64,000 nucleotides of DNA from Hedera helix. Taxonomy: Eukaryota > Streptophyta > Magnoliopsida > Apiales > Araliaceae. The DNA is taken from NCBI GenBank assembly GCA_947179155.2, contig OX359266.1, positions 43,072,039-43,136,038 of the forward strand. The letters are read 5' to 3'. The notes under the pieces are model-generated. The model did not search any database, was not told the origin of the DNA, and was given only the letters and a program-made list of their open reading frames with translations. The translations under genes were made by a program, and so were the position numbers. This document shows positions 38,515 through 50,062 of this stretch, in pieces (position 1 is the stretch's first letter; the number at the start of each line of letters is the position of its first letter).

Positions 38515-38630
38515 AAATATAAATTCTTATTTTATTATTAAAAAATAAAATTTGACACAGATTAATAAAATTTGATATGAAAATCTGTGTTAAATTTTAT
38601 TTTTTAATGATAAAATAAAATTTTATATTT
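38515..38630. repeat. 116-bp fold-back, 49-bp arms
   Basis: Arms 38515-38563 and 38582-38630 match at 45 of 49 positions around an 18-base loop. Allowing G:U pairs, 47 of 49 positions can pair. There is no bulge. It is either a small MITE or an inverted duplication able to yield a long hairpin RNA. Confidence 0.85.
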
Positions 38631-39116
38631 AATATTTATGTGAGTAACCTTATCCCATTTCTTTTGGCCTTTTCTTAGATTCTATGCTTGACTCTGGTCT
38701 AATTTGTTGACCAGTTGGAGTTGGATAGTCCAACTTCATTGAATTTCATCCCACTAGCTGCTTTGCCAGTGGCCCAGTGCCATGCCTTTTGAATTTCTGA
38801 GAAAGTGTTTTTGAAGGTCAAGTTCAATTATCTCATTCTCATTGCTACATAAAGAGAATTTTTATTTAAGATATTTTGTGTAAAAAATATAAAAGTAAAT
38901 GAGTAATATTAGGGTTCAAACAACATAACAGTCGATATTTTAATGATAGTTTATTATATATTTAATTGCATAAAATTTATTTAACTAATATTATAGTCAA
39001 ATATCATTTAAAATATTGTTTTAGACAAAAAAATTAAAACCGCTAACATCATCCGAAGTAAATTAGAAAATGCCATATTGATAAATTTCACTACAAAAAT
39101 GATATATGTTTCCTAT
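38631..39116. other. Intergenic DNA
   Basis: Nothing recognisable is seen here. Confidence 0.4.
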
Positions 39117-39300
39117 AGGGCGTAGGTGTGTACGTAGCACAGCTGGTTGAGGGAGTTCCTCCAAGTCATTATCGAAAGTGGAGGTTTCGTTGTTGGACTC
39201 TGCCAGGATTTTTTCGGGTTTAGTGTTTCTAGGGGTGGGTTCAGATGGCCTTATCACCGAACGTCTTTGGTTCGAGCAGTAGTCTTCCATTTATAGTATT
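39117..39300 (+). mobile_element. Probable tRNA-derived SINE
   Basis: TAGCACAGCTGGTTGAGGGAG (from about 39137) fits the RNA polymerase III box A of plant SINEs. About 45 bp on, GTGGAGGTTTCG resembles a degenerate box B, with the CCTCCAAGTCAT...GGAGG layout usual between them. A further GGTTCGAGCAG follows near 39270. No clear poly-A tail or target duplication is seen, so the limits are approximate. Confidence 0.5.
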
Positions 39301-41347
39301 TATAAAGTTGAAAGATTAAATTTTAACAATAATATAGTAAATATGTGTGTATTTAAATACGAGTTTAATATAAATAAATAAGTAAAAAAGGTCCCGGAAG
39401 AGTTCCCGACTATCAAAAAAAATTATTTCGTCCATGCCAGTTTGAATCAAGTAAAGAAAAGAAGTTTGGCGGTATACTCTTTTTGAAGCAATAGATATGT
39501 CCTATCTTGTAATTTTAAAAAAAGAAAATATATAGGGAGACAGATAATTATGCTTTAAAACTTCCATTATCTTTTCCATTACTCCTATAGAAAAGATATG
39601 TGAACATATTTGTGCAACACTTGTACACAATACAGTAGTAATGTTACCAAACATATATAATAATATAAATTTTCAAATTAAAATTATATTGAGGGTAATA
39701 TTTCACGAGCAAAACTAATAATTCTAAAAGGGGTCTTTAATATTAAATTAGTGAGATTTTCATCTCTAGTAATAAGTGATTTTTATAGAATAATGTGTGT
39801 AATATTGTGAGCTCGTAGTACTGTGCATATCAATAGTTGAGCTTGTAGTTCATTGTAATGGTAATATATCTCTATCCTTTTTTTAGCAAAAGGCAAAAAA
39901 AATTATTTTATTAACTGATCTTGAAAACATAATACAAAGTTGAAATTACTAATACATAATGACTTTTTGTGGTTAAATTGACTATTTTTAAAATTAATAA
40001 TTAAACATATTTATTTATATTTAAAAAAAAGTAAACATTAAGATTAATACTAAATTGTATGTAGTTTATGATATTTATAGATTTTTTGCATATGTATAAA
40101 AGAATAATAAGATATATCAATTTAAAAATTTGTTAATTTAACCATAAAAGTTAATGAAATACTTTTATCATGAGGCACATAGAGTATTTTTTAACTTTGT
40201 CTCTTGTGTACTGTATCTCTCTTTGATTAATTATTATTGTTGTAAACTTTTTTAGAAAGTTAAAATTAATAGAAATATTTAGGTAAGTAAACTTTTTACT
40301 CTCTTTGAAAGATGAGAAACGCATCGTGGAAAAAAGAAGAAGCTAAAAAGTGTATTAAAATGGAGTAAAAGTGTACAAATGTGTATCAAATTATATGACA
40401 TATTAAATTACTCTCGGAGGCATTTATCTTTTAAGTCATTTTCTCATTTACGCAGCTACAGGCATTATCAAAACCGAACACCATTAATTAGTGTGATTAA
40501 GATGAATGAAATGCATGGATGGTAGGTAAAGGATGCTCATCTTTAGAGTACTTTAATTGGCAATTTGATATGATCTCCGGTTTACAGCCACCCAATCATG
40601 CATAATGCATTAATTTTCTCACTGAATTTTGACTAACCCGGCCAACCCCACACCATCAGTCCATCATGAACGACAGATAAACCATTTAATAATAAATTAT
40701 ACTGGGAAAGTAATTCATATTAATGTAGGGGGGGAAATCTCCAGCTCATTTCCCCTATATTTATATTATCAAATTAATTATTGTTATTGGAAGAACCATT
40801 AATGCTATAAATAGAGTAACAACTATTTTTATTATAATTGTATCTGATTCCTACTACAAGAGAGAGCACATACTCATATGTATGTCAGCCCACCACAAAT
40901 ATGAAATTAATCCCATTTGGAAGAGAAACCTAGTTTAATTCTGTTGTGAAATTATTTGTCTCGTAGATCATTTTGTATATCTGGAACAATTTTATAACAA
41001 ACAATAGGAGTTAATACCTTCCCTCTCATGTACAAACAGGCGGCAGGCCCTCCCCAGTCCACACCTGAGCTCACTGTTACAACTGCGAAGTGGGAACCAC
41101 AATCCTAGTACTAACAATTTTCAAACAAGATCCTGGCACCAACAAATTTCAAACCACAATATATCGGATCCGGTTATTATGAAATAAATTTCACGATAAA
41201 TTCACTCTTTTAAACTAATAAAAAGCTAACATACAGGTTGAGGAGTGTTCTCTCTATTTGTGTGTCAACACCTTATTGGCCTAAAAATAAATTTATTATG
41301 AAATTCACTTGATAGTAACCAGATCCGCTCTAAAATATTACTAAAGT
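39301..41347. other. AT-rich intergenic DNA
   Basis: No gene is supported across this 2-kb stretch. Confidence 0.4.
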
Positions 41348-41349
41348 AC

Positions 41350-41352
<3 letters not shown>

Positions 41353-41396
<44 letters not shown>
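41353..41396. repeat. (TA)22 microsatellite
   Basis: An uninterrupted TA run of 44 bp lies about 180 bp upstream of the small membrane-protein frame. Confidence 0.95.
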
Positions 41397-41397
<1 letters not shown>

Positions 41398-41447
41398 CCA
41401 CAACTCCAACACCAAATATATAGATCTATCTCCCATTCGTGTAAACA

Positions 41448-41453
41448 CACGTG
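41448..41453 (+). promoter_or_regulatory. G-box (CACGTG)
   Basis: A palindromic CACGTG core in ACACACGTGAAG, about 120 bp upstream of the nearest ATG. bZIP and bHLH factors bind such sites; use here is inferred only. Confidence 0.4.
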
Positions 41454-41575
41454 AAGGAGAAACTCACATAACATTCCCTAAACAACAAAAACCAGCTCGT
41501 TATTACTTGCAAACATTAATAGTATTACATGCTAGCTAGCTAGTTACTAAACTTCATATTGGTCGGTTCAATGGT

Positions 41576-41986
41576 TTGGCTTGTTTGGTGTTGCTACTTC
41601 ACATCTTTTTGGTCCAGCTGGCAATTGCAGCGGCTGCCAGATCCGAAGCTTCAGATCCATACCCACTAAATAATGTTAATGAGTCAGTACGTGGAGCTCC
41701 GACTAGAGAAGCAAAACCGCCCATTTCAAGTAGAGCATCAGCGGCAGAGGGAGAGGATGAGAAAGAAGAGTCCTCACCAGGATCAGGTGTTCATGAAGGT
41801 GCAGCAGCTCCGGAGATCAGAAGGCTGGGAAATCGTCATTCATCGTCTGATAAATCGGTGGCGGGTGGAGAGGTGATCATCGGAGGCCTCGTTACTGTGG
41901 CTTGTGCAGCTGTTTATTGCTACATTCGGGTCACTAGACAAAAGGATGGATCCCTTGATCATCCACATAAGACCACTAAACTTTAA
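41576..41986 (+). CDS. Small secretory/membrane protein, unknown function; start codon out of frame
   Basis: The open frame encodes about 136 residues, ending with TAA at 41984-41986. It opens with a hydrophobic stretch (ACLVLLLHIFLVQLAIAAAA) like a signal peptide. A polar, low-complexity middle rich in Ser, Glu and Ala follows, then HSSSDKSVAGGEVIIGG and a hydrophobic helix (VIIGGLVTVACAAVYCYI), and a short basic tail. The DKSVAGG...IIGG plus helix end resembles small plant membrane proteins of unknown function, from memory. There is no in-frame ATG after the upstream stop at 41537. The only nearby ATG (41571) is 5 nt before the frame and leads to a stop at 41667. So it is a recent frameshift, a T-run assembly error at 41575-41577, or it starts in an unseen upstream exon. 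Confidence 0.55.
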   Translation: MACLVLLLHIFLVQLAIAAAARSEASDPYPLNNVNESVRGAPTREAKPPISSRASAAEGEDEKEESSPGSGVHEGAAAPEIRRLGNRHSSSDKSVAGGEVIIGGLVTVACAAVYCYIRVTRQKDGSLDHPHKTTKL

Positions 41987-42474
41987 TAATCTACCACTTG
42001 TAGTCTTTTTATTATTTTTTGGTCATGTAATGTAGATTAAGATGAGTTTTGAACTATTTTGTTAGTAGTTAAAGATTACGTTTCATCGAATTTAATGTGA
42101 TCTGATTTGTGGACTATCTTGTGCGAATATATAAAAGATATTTATGTGCACCAACAACTGTGTATTGAGAGAGATGAAAGAGTGTGTGAATCCTGCTCTA
42201 AGTATTAGATCATATATTGTTTTTTCTCTGTTGGTGCATATAAAAGTACACGTGCCAATATTAATACTGCATTTGCCAGTACTTTTAGTGATTGTCTTTC
42301 TTTTTTAAGCAAATAATTTCACGAATAATGCTAATTAATGGTCTCAAATTTTGTCTCAAAGGATATGAAATTATTACATTAATTGAATACATTTCTTATC
42401 ATTATTAGTTGAATACATTTCTTGTGATTAATTATCTCAAAAATAATGTTTTTGCATTATGCTTACATAATCAT
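41987..42474. other. Downstream region of the small membrane-protein frame
   Basis: It probably holds the 3' UTR at its start. Two short direct words (GAATACATTTCTT, about 42384 and 42410) are present. No gene is seen. Confidence 0.4.
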
Positions 42475-44930
42475 CCACATTTGGTCTTGGTCGTCCTGGA
42501 CTGTACTCAAAGGCTTTCTTTCTTTGGTTTTGATAGATAAAGTAGGGGCACTGCGGCCTTCATGCAATTTCTAGAGCTGCTTTTTCTTTGAATTTTGCCT
42601 TTTCTTTTATCTTTATTATCCGTGAACCAAACAAGGTGACTCAGTGAACTTGTACCAAGGCATTTTTCCTAGAGAAATATTAAGTAATTCTAAATCGGAA
42701 GTGTTAACAGTATCGTTGAAATTAATTAAAAAGTCTAGCCCCTTTAAATTAAATTTTAGAGAATAAGATAGTATGGTACATTATTAAGTGCACAAATTAG
42801 ATGTCTGTACAATACAATTACTACATGGTCACTGGATATGGATCAACCAACTTTGGAACATAAACCCCTATTCCTTTGGATTTGCACAAACTCCTCACGA
42901 TGGCTAACAGTCTTTGTCGCAGTGAAAAGTCACCAGTGAAGGTGTTAGTGAATGGCAAAAAAGATAAGTAATCAATCTATTTTTGAGTTTTATAAAAAGT
43001 GTTCAACTTTACCTTAACATTTGAGTCTCCCTTATATGGTTCGAAACCTAATCCCCATCCCTTCAGCCCATCACATCGCATGTGGATTGGTGGGAGGCAT
43101 CCCATCGATTGACATTTGCATTACTCAACGAACGTCATAGTGGATAGGGGTGAGCAAGAAACCGAATTGCCTCCGAAACCGCACCAAAAATTGCACAAAC
43201 CGCACCAATTAAAACCGCACCAACGGTTTCGGCGTATGTGGCGGTTTTAGGTGGTTGAAAAACCGCAAATGCGGTTTGGGTTTGGTTTCTGAGCAAAACC
43301 GCATCAAAGAAACCGCACCGCACCATGCACTATTAAATGAAGCATATCAAGAAGTACAAATATTTAGAATTATCGCAAATTATAATTATCTCTATTTAGA
43401 ATTTTCATATATAAGGATAAATCATTATTCATGTTTTTAGATTCTATTTTGCTTTTGTTTAGACAAAATATTATAAGTAAAATTGTGTATTATCAAAGTA
43501 GTATTTAATATTGTGTGATACTAAATTGTTAATTTCAATTGCATAAAATTTAATTATTTCAATTGGTTTTGGAACCGAAACCGCACCAAACGAAACCGCA
43601 CCAAACGATTCAAAACTGCACCGCACCAATCGCAAGCGGTTTCATGTGCGGTTTTGAATTTGTCAAACCGCACCTAAGCGATTTCATGTGCGGTTTGAGC
43701 TTCAAACCGCACCATGCTCACCCCTAATAGTGGAGCTCTCGATCAAAGGACCAGTGCCTAGCTTCTTCAACACGCTATTCACCAAGCGAATCTGAACGGC
43801 ATGGACTTAGTCGGGCCAAGCCCAACCTTTATCCAAACAGGTGTAGTAATGAAGTATAAGATAAAAATTTAAACATATAGCAAAAATAAACCCCTATTTC
43901 TTTGGAGATGGATAAGCAGTCTATAGATTTGCACAAACGTTAGCACGATGGCTAGCAGTCTTTGTCGCCGTGAAAGGTCACCGGTGAAGGTGTTAGTGAA
44001 TGGGGCAAAAAGATAAGTAATCAATCTATTTTGAGTTTTAAGTGTAAAAAGTGTCTAACTTTACCTTAACATTTGAGAATCCCTTGTATAGTTTGAAACC
44101 TAATCCCCCATCACATCTCATGTAGGTTGGTGGGAGGCATTCCATCGATTGACATCTGCACTGCTCAACGAACGGCAAAGCAAAGCTCTCGATCAAAGGA
44201 CCAATGCTTGGCTTCTTCTACATGCTATTCACCGGGTGAATCTGAACCAAGCGATCTTTGGGCATGGACTTAGTTGGGTCAAGCCCGACCTTTATTTGAA
44301 CAGGTGCAGTAATGAAGACTAAGATAAAAATTTAAACATATAGCAAAAATATACATTTAAGATGTAATTAGTTACCAAATCTACATTCTTTTAGGAATGA
44401 AGTAGTCATAATTCATAATGTTTTGGTGTCACAAAATTTTAGTGTACATCTAAAAAGGGTAATGATTGAGGCATCTTCCAAAACAATGATTTCAAAAAAT
44501 TAATTCTTCTAAGATTGTATTGAGTAGGGAAAAAAATATGTGTACAAATTCTATAGAAGCTCATCATAATGAAATTTTTAAGTCATTTGGAGTTGGCCTG
44601 CATTATATTTGGTCTTGGTTGTTCTTTGATAAAGTCTGGCCAAAAAGCAGAAAAGTAACACTTCGGACCACATACAATTTCTAGAGCTCCTCTTTGCTTT
44701 GCATTTCGTTATAGATTTTTTTGGCTAAATATTTAATTAGATTTTGAACTTTCTTTTAATCTTTATTATGAAAACAACTAAACAAGGTGTTTTGTTGGAC
44801 ATTGTGAAAAACAAGACGAGTCGGTGAACGTGTGTACTAGATCATGTTATCAAATAAAATATTAAGTATATATCTAAAATTGAATGTGCTAAGAGTATCA
44901 TTGAAATTTAGTGAAAAGTCAATTCATTTT
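42475..44930. repeat. Local duplication in A-B-B-A order
   Basis: Segment A1 (about 42475-42745) matches A2 (about 44605-44930): TTTGGTCTTGG, CAATTTCTAGAGCT and AAGTCTA/AAGTCAA blocks are in order. Between them, B1 (about 42856-43880) matches B2 (about 43885-44340): CGATGGCTA(A/G)CAGTCTTTGTCG, GGTGTTAGTGAATGG and TCGATCAAAGGACCA. All copies point the same way. B1 is longer because it contains a MITE. No coding frame is conserved between copies. Confidence 0.75.
43145..43726. mobile_element. hAT-type MITE with perfect 8-bp TSD
   Basis: Both ends start TAGGGGTGAGCA and are flanked by identical ATAGTGGA (43137-43144 and 43727-43734). The subterminal regions are packed with AACCGCACCA / TGCGGTTT words in both orientations. 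At 582 bp with no real ORF it is non-autonomous. It is absent from duplicate B2. Confidence 0.92.
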
Positions 44931-45624
44931 AATTTTGAGAGGGCAAAAGAAAAGGAAAAAAAAAAACTCCCCCCCCTTCAATTCATGAATGAGAATTCTA
45001 TTTAACTTTGGAGCTCTGTCTTTACCAATCTTAAATTTCCGTGTCATTTTCTAAAACAAAAGATCCAAAATACTCTTATGTTGTTCAGGGCCGAAAAAGG
45101 CCCAAAGCTCCGGTTCTGACAATAGCTGCTCACAAGCCCATTGTAAGGCCCGTTTTCCACCATGTTTCAACTGTCCTCTTCCTCTAAATATATTATGTTC
45201 TATTCTACCAATATATATTCTGTTGTAGCATTTTACCTTCGCTATTTCTCATCCTGCTCTGCTCTACTTTCTCTCTCTCTCTCTCTAACAAGAAACCACA
45301 GCGCATTTCAATGGCAATTTCTTTTTCCGTGTCTGTTTGATTACTCAACCTGATCTGTTTCTTGAGGAACCCATTTCGATTCACGGGTCCATTGCCCTTT
45401 TTCTTCATTAAATCGCCACATTAATCAAGATTGGGATATTATTCAGTCACCCATTTGAGACTCCAATTTGGGGACTGATCATCAATGTTAGGATTGGTTT
45501 ATAATTATGTCGGTCTATTAATGATCAGTACGACAGGGTAGTCGGATATTTCGCTCTCCGGTGAGGTTACCCAACTCGAGGATTTATTAGTAGTCGATCT
45601 TAAATTTTACTAACGTATTGGATT
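44931..45624. other. Intergenic DNA with a leader-like stretch
   Basis: A (CT)n tract near 45270-45287 followed by a 9-codon ATG frame (45311) looks like a plant 5' leader. No coding region follows, so I cannot call a gene. Confidence 0.35.
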
Positions 45625-45850
45625 TGAATCTTTATTATAACAGTTAATGTTTTCTAATTACTATAAAATATTATTTGGTGTGTGAATCATTATAGAGTGT
45701 GTAAGTAATCTAATGAATACATCAGATAAACAAAATTAGTAAAATTGATAAATCTGAGTATATCGTATATTCTTATTTTTTCGTTCTTCGTAATTTCTGT
45801 ACGACTGTGTTAAATTTTAATTTTAAATTCTAACAATCAACAACATGATT
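45625..45850 (-). repeat. Second, inverted copy of the 32565 repeat
   Basis: The reverse complement shares GTTAGAATTTAA, AAAAAATAAGAA, ACGATATACT, GTATTCATTAGAT and CTCTATAAT-type blocks, in order, with 32565-32760. It is diverged. Confidence 0.55.
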
Positions 45851-47194
45851 GAGTGGCCAAGAATCATCCAATTGCTGAGCCCAAAAAGAGTACGTTCCAT
45901 TTGTTATTGGGTTAAATTCTATTCTTGAAGGGATTATTCAAGACTACTGAGATTTAACGATGTTGGCTCCACCAAAGTTGGCGTTAGTCATGGCATCATC
46001 TTCACCTCTGTTATAGAGAATTGTATGGTTTCATTATTTTATATATGTTGCCTTAGAGGTTTAATTGTTTCACAGAATTGGCTTCATTTCCTGAAAGGCC
46101 TCGTTGAGGACATTAATTTTGAGAGTTGCGCCCTCTCAAACTTACTATTTCATGTTTGCAATCTCAACTGTACACAAGTCTAAAGATGTTATAAGTATGA
46201 CTTGAAATCTCAATGTCTACAATTGAGATTGCAAGTTTAGAAGAGTATAAAGGAACATGTCTGGAGGGAGCAGCTCTCATTAATTTCTCCTGAAGATCTT
46301 CAGATGACTACAAGTTTCAATTCTTCCCAAATATTGGCTATTATTGGGGTGGACCAGATATTTTCTCATCAAAGAAGTTGATAATACATGGAATTTCAGG
46401 AGCTTCCTAGTGTATCCGGATAGATAATTTTGAATTGATGGGTCGTGTACATTTCCATCTTTCTTCTGCTATTTTTTCTCGTGTACTGTATTTTTTCTTT
46501 ATTTACTACTTTATATATTAATGTAACAAATTTTCTTCTTTGAATTTAAGGAGTGTTTGAGATTGTTTATAAGTAATCAAACCTACTTATAATTAATTTT
46601 AAAAAGCAAAAAATATTTGATAAACTGATTTTAAAATTGCTTATATCACTTTGTGTGGAAATAATCAAAAGTTTCAATTTAAATTTTTTGATTATTTGCC
46701 AAATCAAATAATCAAATTTGAAAAAGTATATTACTAATTTATCCCTACTTATTTGAATAATTCCAATCATTATTCATATTTATTTTTCAAAATATTCCTT
46801 TCTAGTAATTTATATTTGAAATAAGTGATTAACAATTTTTTTATACCAAATATTTTTAACTTATTATTAATTTAAGTATTTTTTACTTAACAAATACAAA
46901 CTATTTTTTTAAATTGATTATAATAATTAAATAAAACATTAATCAGAATCAATTATCATATTTTTAAGTAAACTCACACATACTATAATAAAAAACATTT
47001 TAATAATCATATTTTTTAAGCAACCACAAATATACTCTTAGTTTTAGGCTTTAAACTAAAACCATCAGCATGTTTACTTTAAATTGGTTGACTGAATTAA
47101 ATGTTTATATTGCTCAACTGTTTTAGAGCATAGGTAGGTATAGCTAGTGGAGTCGTTTGTGCAATTAATTTGATCAATTAGCTAGCATGCTCCT
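45851..47194. other. Intergenic DNA
   Basis: No supported gene. A weak inverted repeat (TTTGCAATCTCAA / TTGAGATTGCAA, about 46156-46232) is present. Confidence 0.4.
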
Positions 47195-48281
47195 TGTCAT
47201 GGGGCTACATTTGAGACTAAATTTTCTGTATTAATTGTTCCATCTGTGATGCACTGATTTGTTACCAAACTAGTTTGTAACTTTCAGACATAAGCACTCG
47301 CACGTTTATATGTAATTGATAATCAATACATAAGCCACGCATACACTCAAAGTCACAATTTACAGGATAATGTTCTAACATTTTTATTGGACTCTCAATA
47401 ATAAAGATACACCGGCTAAAGGTTTGCAAGGCTCACACAAAACTGTTTCCCATTCACAGCCCCAACAATGCATATAAATACATACAAAATAGATATACAG
47501 CTAACATCCCCAACTACCTAAGAATTTCTAGCCAATGGTATTTCAGCTTTCAAATTTAAATAATAAATTGCCTAATAGCTGCCTACTATAGTCATGTCCA
47601 AGTTAACCACATTTGAAATTTGAATTTAAGACAAGCCAACATGTGTTTGATGTTGTGTTGAATGTGTAATTGCCAGTAATTACCACCAGCCCTGCAATTT
47701 ATCCCATTCAGCCCAACGTCCAAACCAACCCACGAAGTCAACTCACATATTTAATATCTCAACCCATGAATTATGTCAACATGCGCCACAATGTCTTGCC
47801 AATCTAACGCATGCGAATTTTCAACCAAACCAAGTACTTAGTCAAGGTGTTAACGACAAAGAACATTTGCATCATGCACTGTTCTTGCTAATTTATGCCC
47901 AATCCATAAATGAGTCATTTGATTTAATCCAAGCCACAATTCTGTATACTAGCATTATTATTACAAGAACCCAACAATACCCCAATGTACCACAAGCATA
48001 GGGCATGGTAGCATGTCCATGAACTGGGTGGACTTCACGGATCAAGCCTCCCTTGTAATAGACATTAAAAAAAATTCTAAACTGTCACTAATAGATATCA
48101 AGTATAGTTGAATAGTCATAATGTATACCCTTTGGGTGTACTCATTTAGCTAGTTGCCTTGCTATACGAGTCAAGTGTCAAGGATGCCTTACCCACACGA
48201 GTTGAATGTCAAAGCCAAGTTTGACACGTTGCCCAACCATCCACTATGTCAAGCCCGTGTCAACCCACTAAGGGGCTAACA
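47195..48281 (-). repeat. 3' LTR of the collapsed gypsy element
   Basis: 1087 bp, diverged from its partner at 49025-50062 by many substitutions and small indels, which indicates an old insertion. Confidence 0.85.
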
Positions 48282-48557
48282 AATAACCCCTACCAGAAGA
48301 GTCAGACGCCCTCGTCAGAGCGTGTTCCCAGTAGTCCGCAATCTGTTTCTAAAACTGCCATAATGTAACATCTCATTCTCAACTAGCATCCACTTCAGCT
48401 TTTCCTTTTTAATGAACCAAATAATCTGTTATTTGATTCTTTTTACTCTGACCTTCAGTCCTATGATTTAGAATCTTCTCGACATTCTTATTAAACTATT
48501 TCCTTATCATCGACGGAGCCCTCTTAGCTTGTTTCGGTCTACATCAAGTAACTATTG

Positions 48558-48806
48558 CTAGAACGACTTCAAATAACTTACATGGAAAGTCATATGAACT
48601 TTCAATAGATCTGGAAGTTTTAACCTATAAGCCACAACCCCAACTTTCTTCATGACTTCAAAGAGACTGTCATACTTAGGCATCAACCCTCTATGCATAA
48701 ACTTACTACTTATCTTCTTCCAAATCTTTAGTGTCAATTTCAGTAACATCATATATCCCATACTAAATTTAAGCGGTGTTCGATGTGCATCAACATACTT
48801 TTTCAT
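48558..48806 (-). pseudogene. Ty3/gypsy integrase C-terminal remnant
   Basis: An open stretch of 82 codons matches the end of plant gypsy integrases. It shows a KKYVDAHR-like start, LLKLT...IWKKISSKF, then HRGLMPKYDSLFEVMKKVG, VAYRLKLP and HMTFHVSYLK near the end. No catalytic integrase core, RT or RNase H remains. It lies between the 3' LTR and the PBS of the collapsed element and is not functional. Confidence 0.85.
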
Positions 48807-49006
48807 TCACATCGCTGTCTTGTTCAAACTATCATATGTTTCTTCAAGCATTTCTACTTTGGACCTTACAAATCGGTAGGTAGTAAGACAATTTTCACCT
48901 GTGCGTTGTACAACCACATCATTCGGAGGCCTTGGTTTAAACCCTATACGTCTCCAGTCTCTTTTATAAATCATTGATTTGATTTGGGTTTACTATCGTT
49001 TTTCAA

Positions 49007-49022
49007 CGAGATTGTGATACCA
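49007..49022 (-). other. Primer-binding site of the gypsy element
   Basis: On the minus strand, two bases after the LTR end (TGTGACA), the sequence reads TGGTATCACAATCTCG. The first eight bases fit the complement of initiator tRNA-Met. Confidence 0.65.
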
Positions 49023-49024
49023 AT

Positions 49025-50062
49025 TGTCACAGGGTCTACATTTGAGACAATTGTTATACCTGTGATGCACTAATTTGTCATCAAACTAGTCAGCAAAATT
49101 TCATACACAAGCACTCACACGTTTATATGTAATTGATAATCAACACACAAGCCACACACACACTTAAAGCCATAATTTACATGACAACGTCCTAACCTTT
49201 TTATTGCGCTTTTAATAATAAGGATACATCGACTAAGGAGTTGCAAAACTCACACAAAAATATCTGTCATTTATAGCCCCAACAATGCATATTAATAAAT
49301 ACATACATAATAGGCATGTAGTTAACAACCCCAACTGCTTAGGAATTTCTAGCCAATGACCTTTCAACATTCAAATTCAAACAATAAATTACCTAGAAAC
49401 TGCCTACAACAGTCATGTCCGAGTAATCCATATTTGAAATTCGAATTTAAGACAAGCCAATACGCGTTTGATGTTGTCTGAATGTGTAACTACCTGTAAA
49501 TGCCACTAGGCCTGCAATTTAACCCATTTAGCCTAATGTCCAAACCAACCCACGAAGTCAATCCACATATTTGTTGTTTCAGCCCATAAATTATGCCAAC
49601 ATATACCACAATGCCTTGTCAATCTAGCCCACGCGAAATTTCAATCAAACCAAACACTTGCCCAATGTGTTGTCCACAAAGAATATGTGCAACATGCACT
49701 ATTCGTGCTCATTCATGCCCAGCCCATAAATGAGTCTTTTAATTTAATCCAAGTCACCAATCCATATGTAAGCATTGTTAGGAGCCCAACAATGCCCAAC
49801 ACACATGGGCCATAATAGTTTTGGTGGATTTCACGGACCACCCCTCTCCTATAATATATATTTAAAAAAAAATTAAATTGTCACTAACAGATATCAAGTA
49901 TATTTGAGCAATTATAATGTATACCTATACCCATTTAGCAAGTTGTTTTATCACACGAGAAATGTCAAAAATATCTTGCCCATACGAATTAAGTGTCAAA
50001 GACAAGTGTTAACACGATACTCGACCATCCAGCATGTCAACCAACTAAGTAAGGGGCTAACA
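49025..50062 (-). repeat. 5' LTR of the collapsed gypsy element
   Basis: 1038 bp, partner of 47195-48281. Its plus-strand left border TGTCACAGGG abuts the primer-binding site. Confidence 0.85.

Larger units (their letters stand above)
47195..50062 (-). mobile_element. Collapsed Ty3/gypsy retrotransposon, both LTRs kept
   Basis: Direct repeats 47195-48281 and 49025-50062 begin TGTCA(T/C)(G/A)GGG and end AAGGGGCTAACA. On the minus strand the upper copy is the 5' LTR. It is followed by a primer-binding site reading TGGTATCA (initiator-Met type). A purine-rich GGTAGGGGTTATT precedes the lower, 3' LTR. Only 743 bp of internal DNA remains. Flanking 5-mers, CTCCT and ATCCA, agree at three of five positions, so a target duplication is only weakly supported. 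Confidence 0.85.

Noticed and set aside
39063..39290. 75-codon minus-strand frame
   Set aside because: It is the antisense of the probable SINE and has no coding features.
43135..43440. Frames in the second hAT MITE
   Set aside because: They come from the AACCGCACCA motif array inside a non-autonomous element.
45162..45408. Opposed frames around a CT tract
   Set aside because: They are short and unlike any known protein; the region only resembles a 5' leader.
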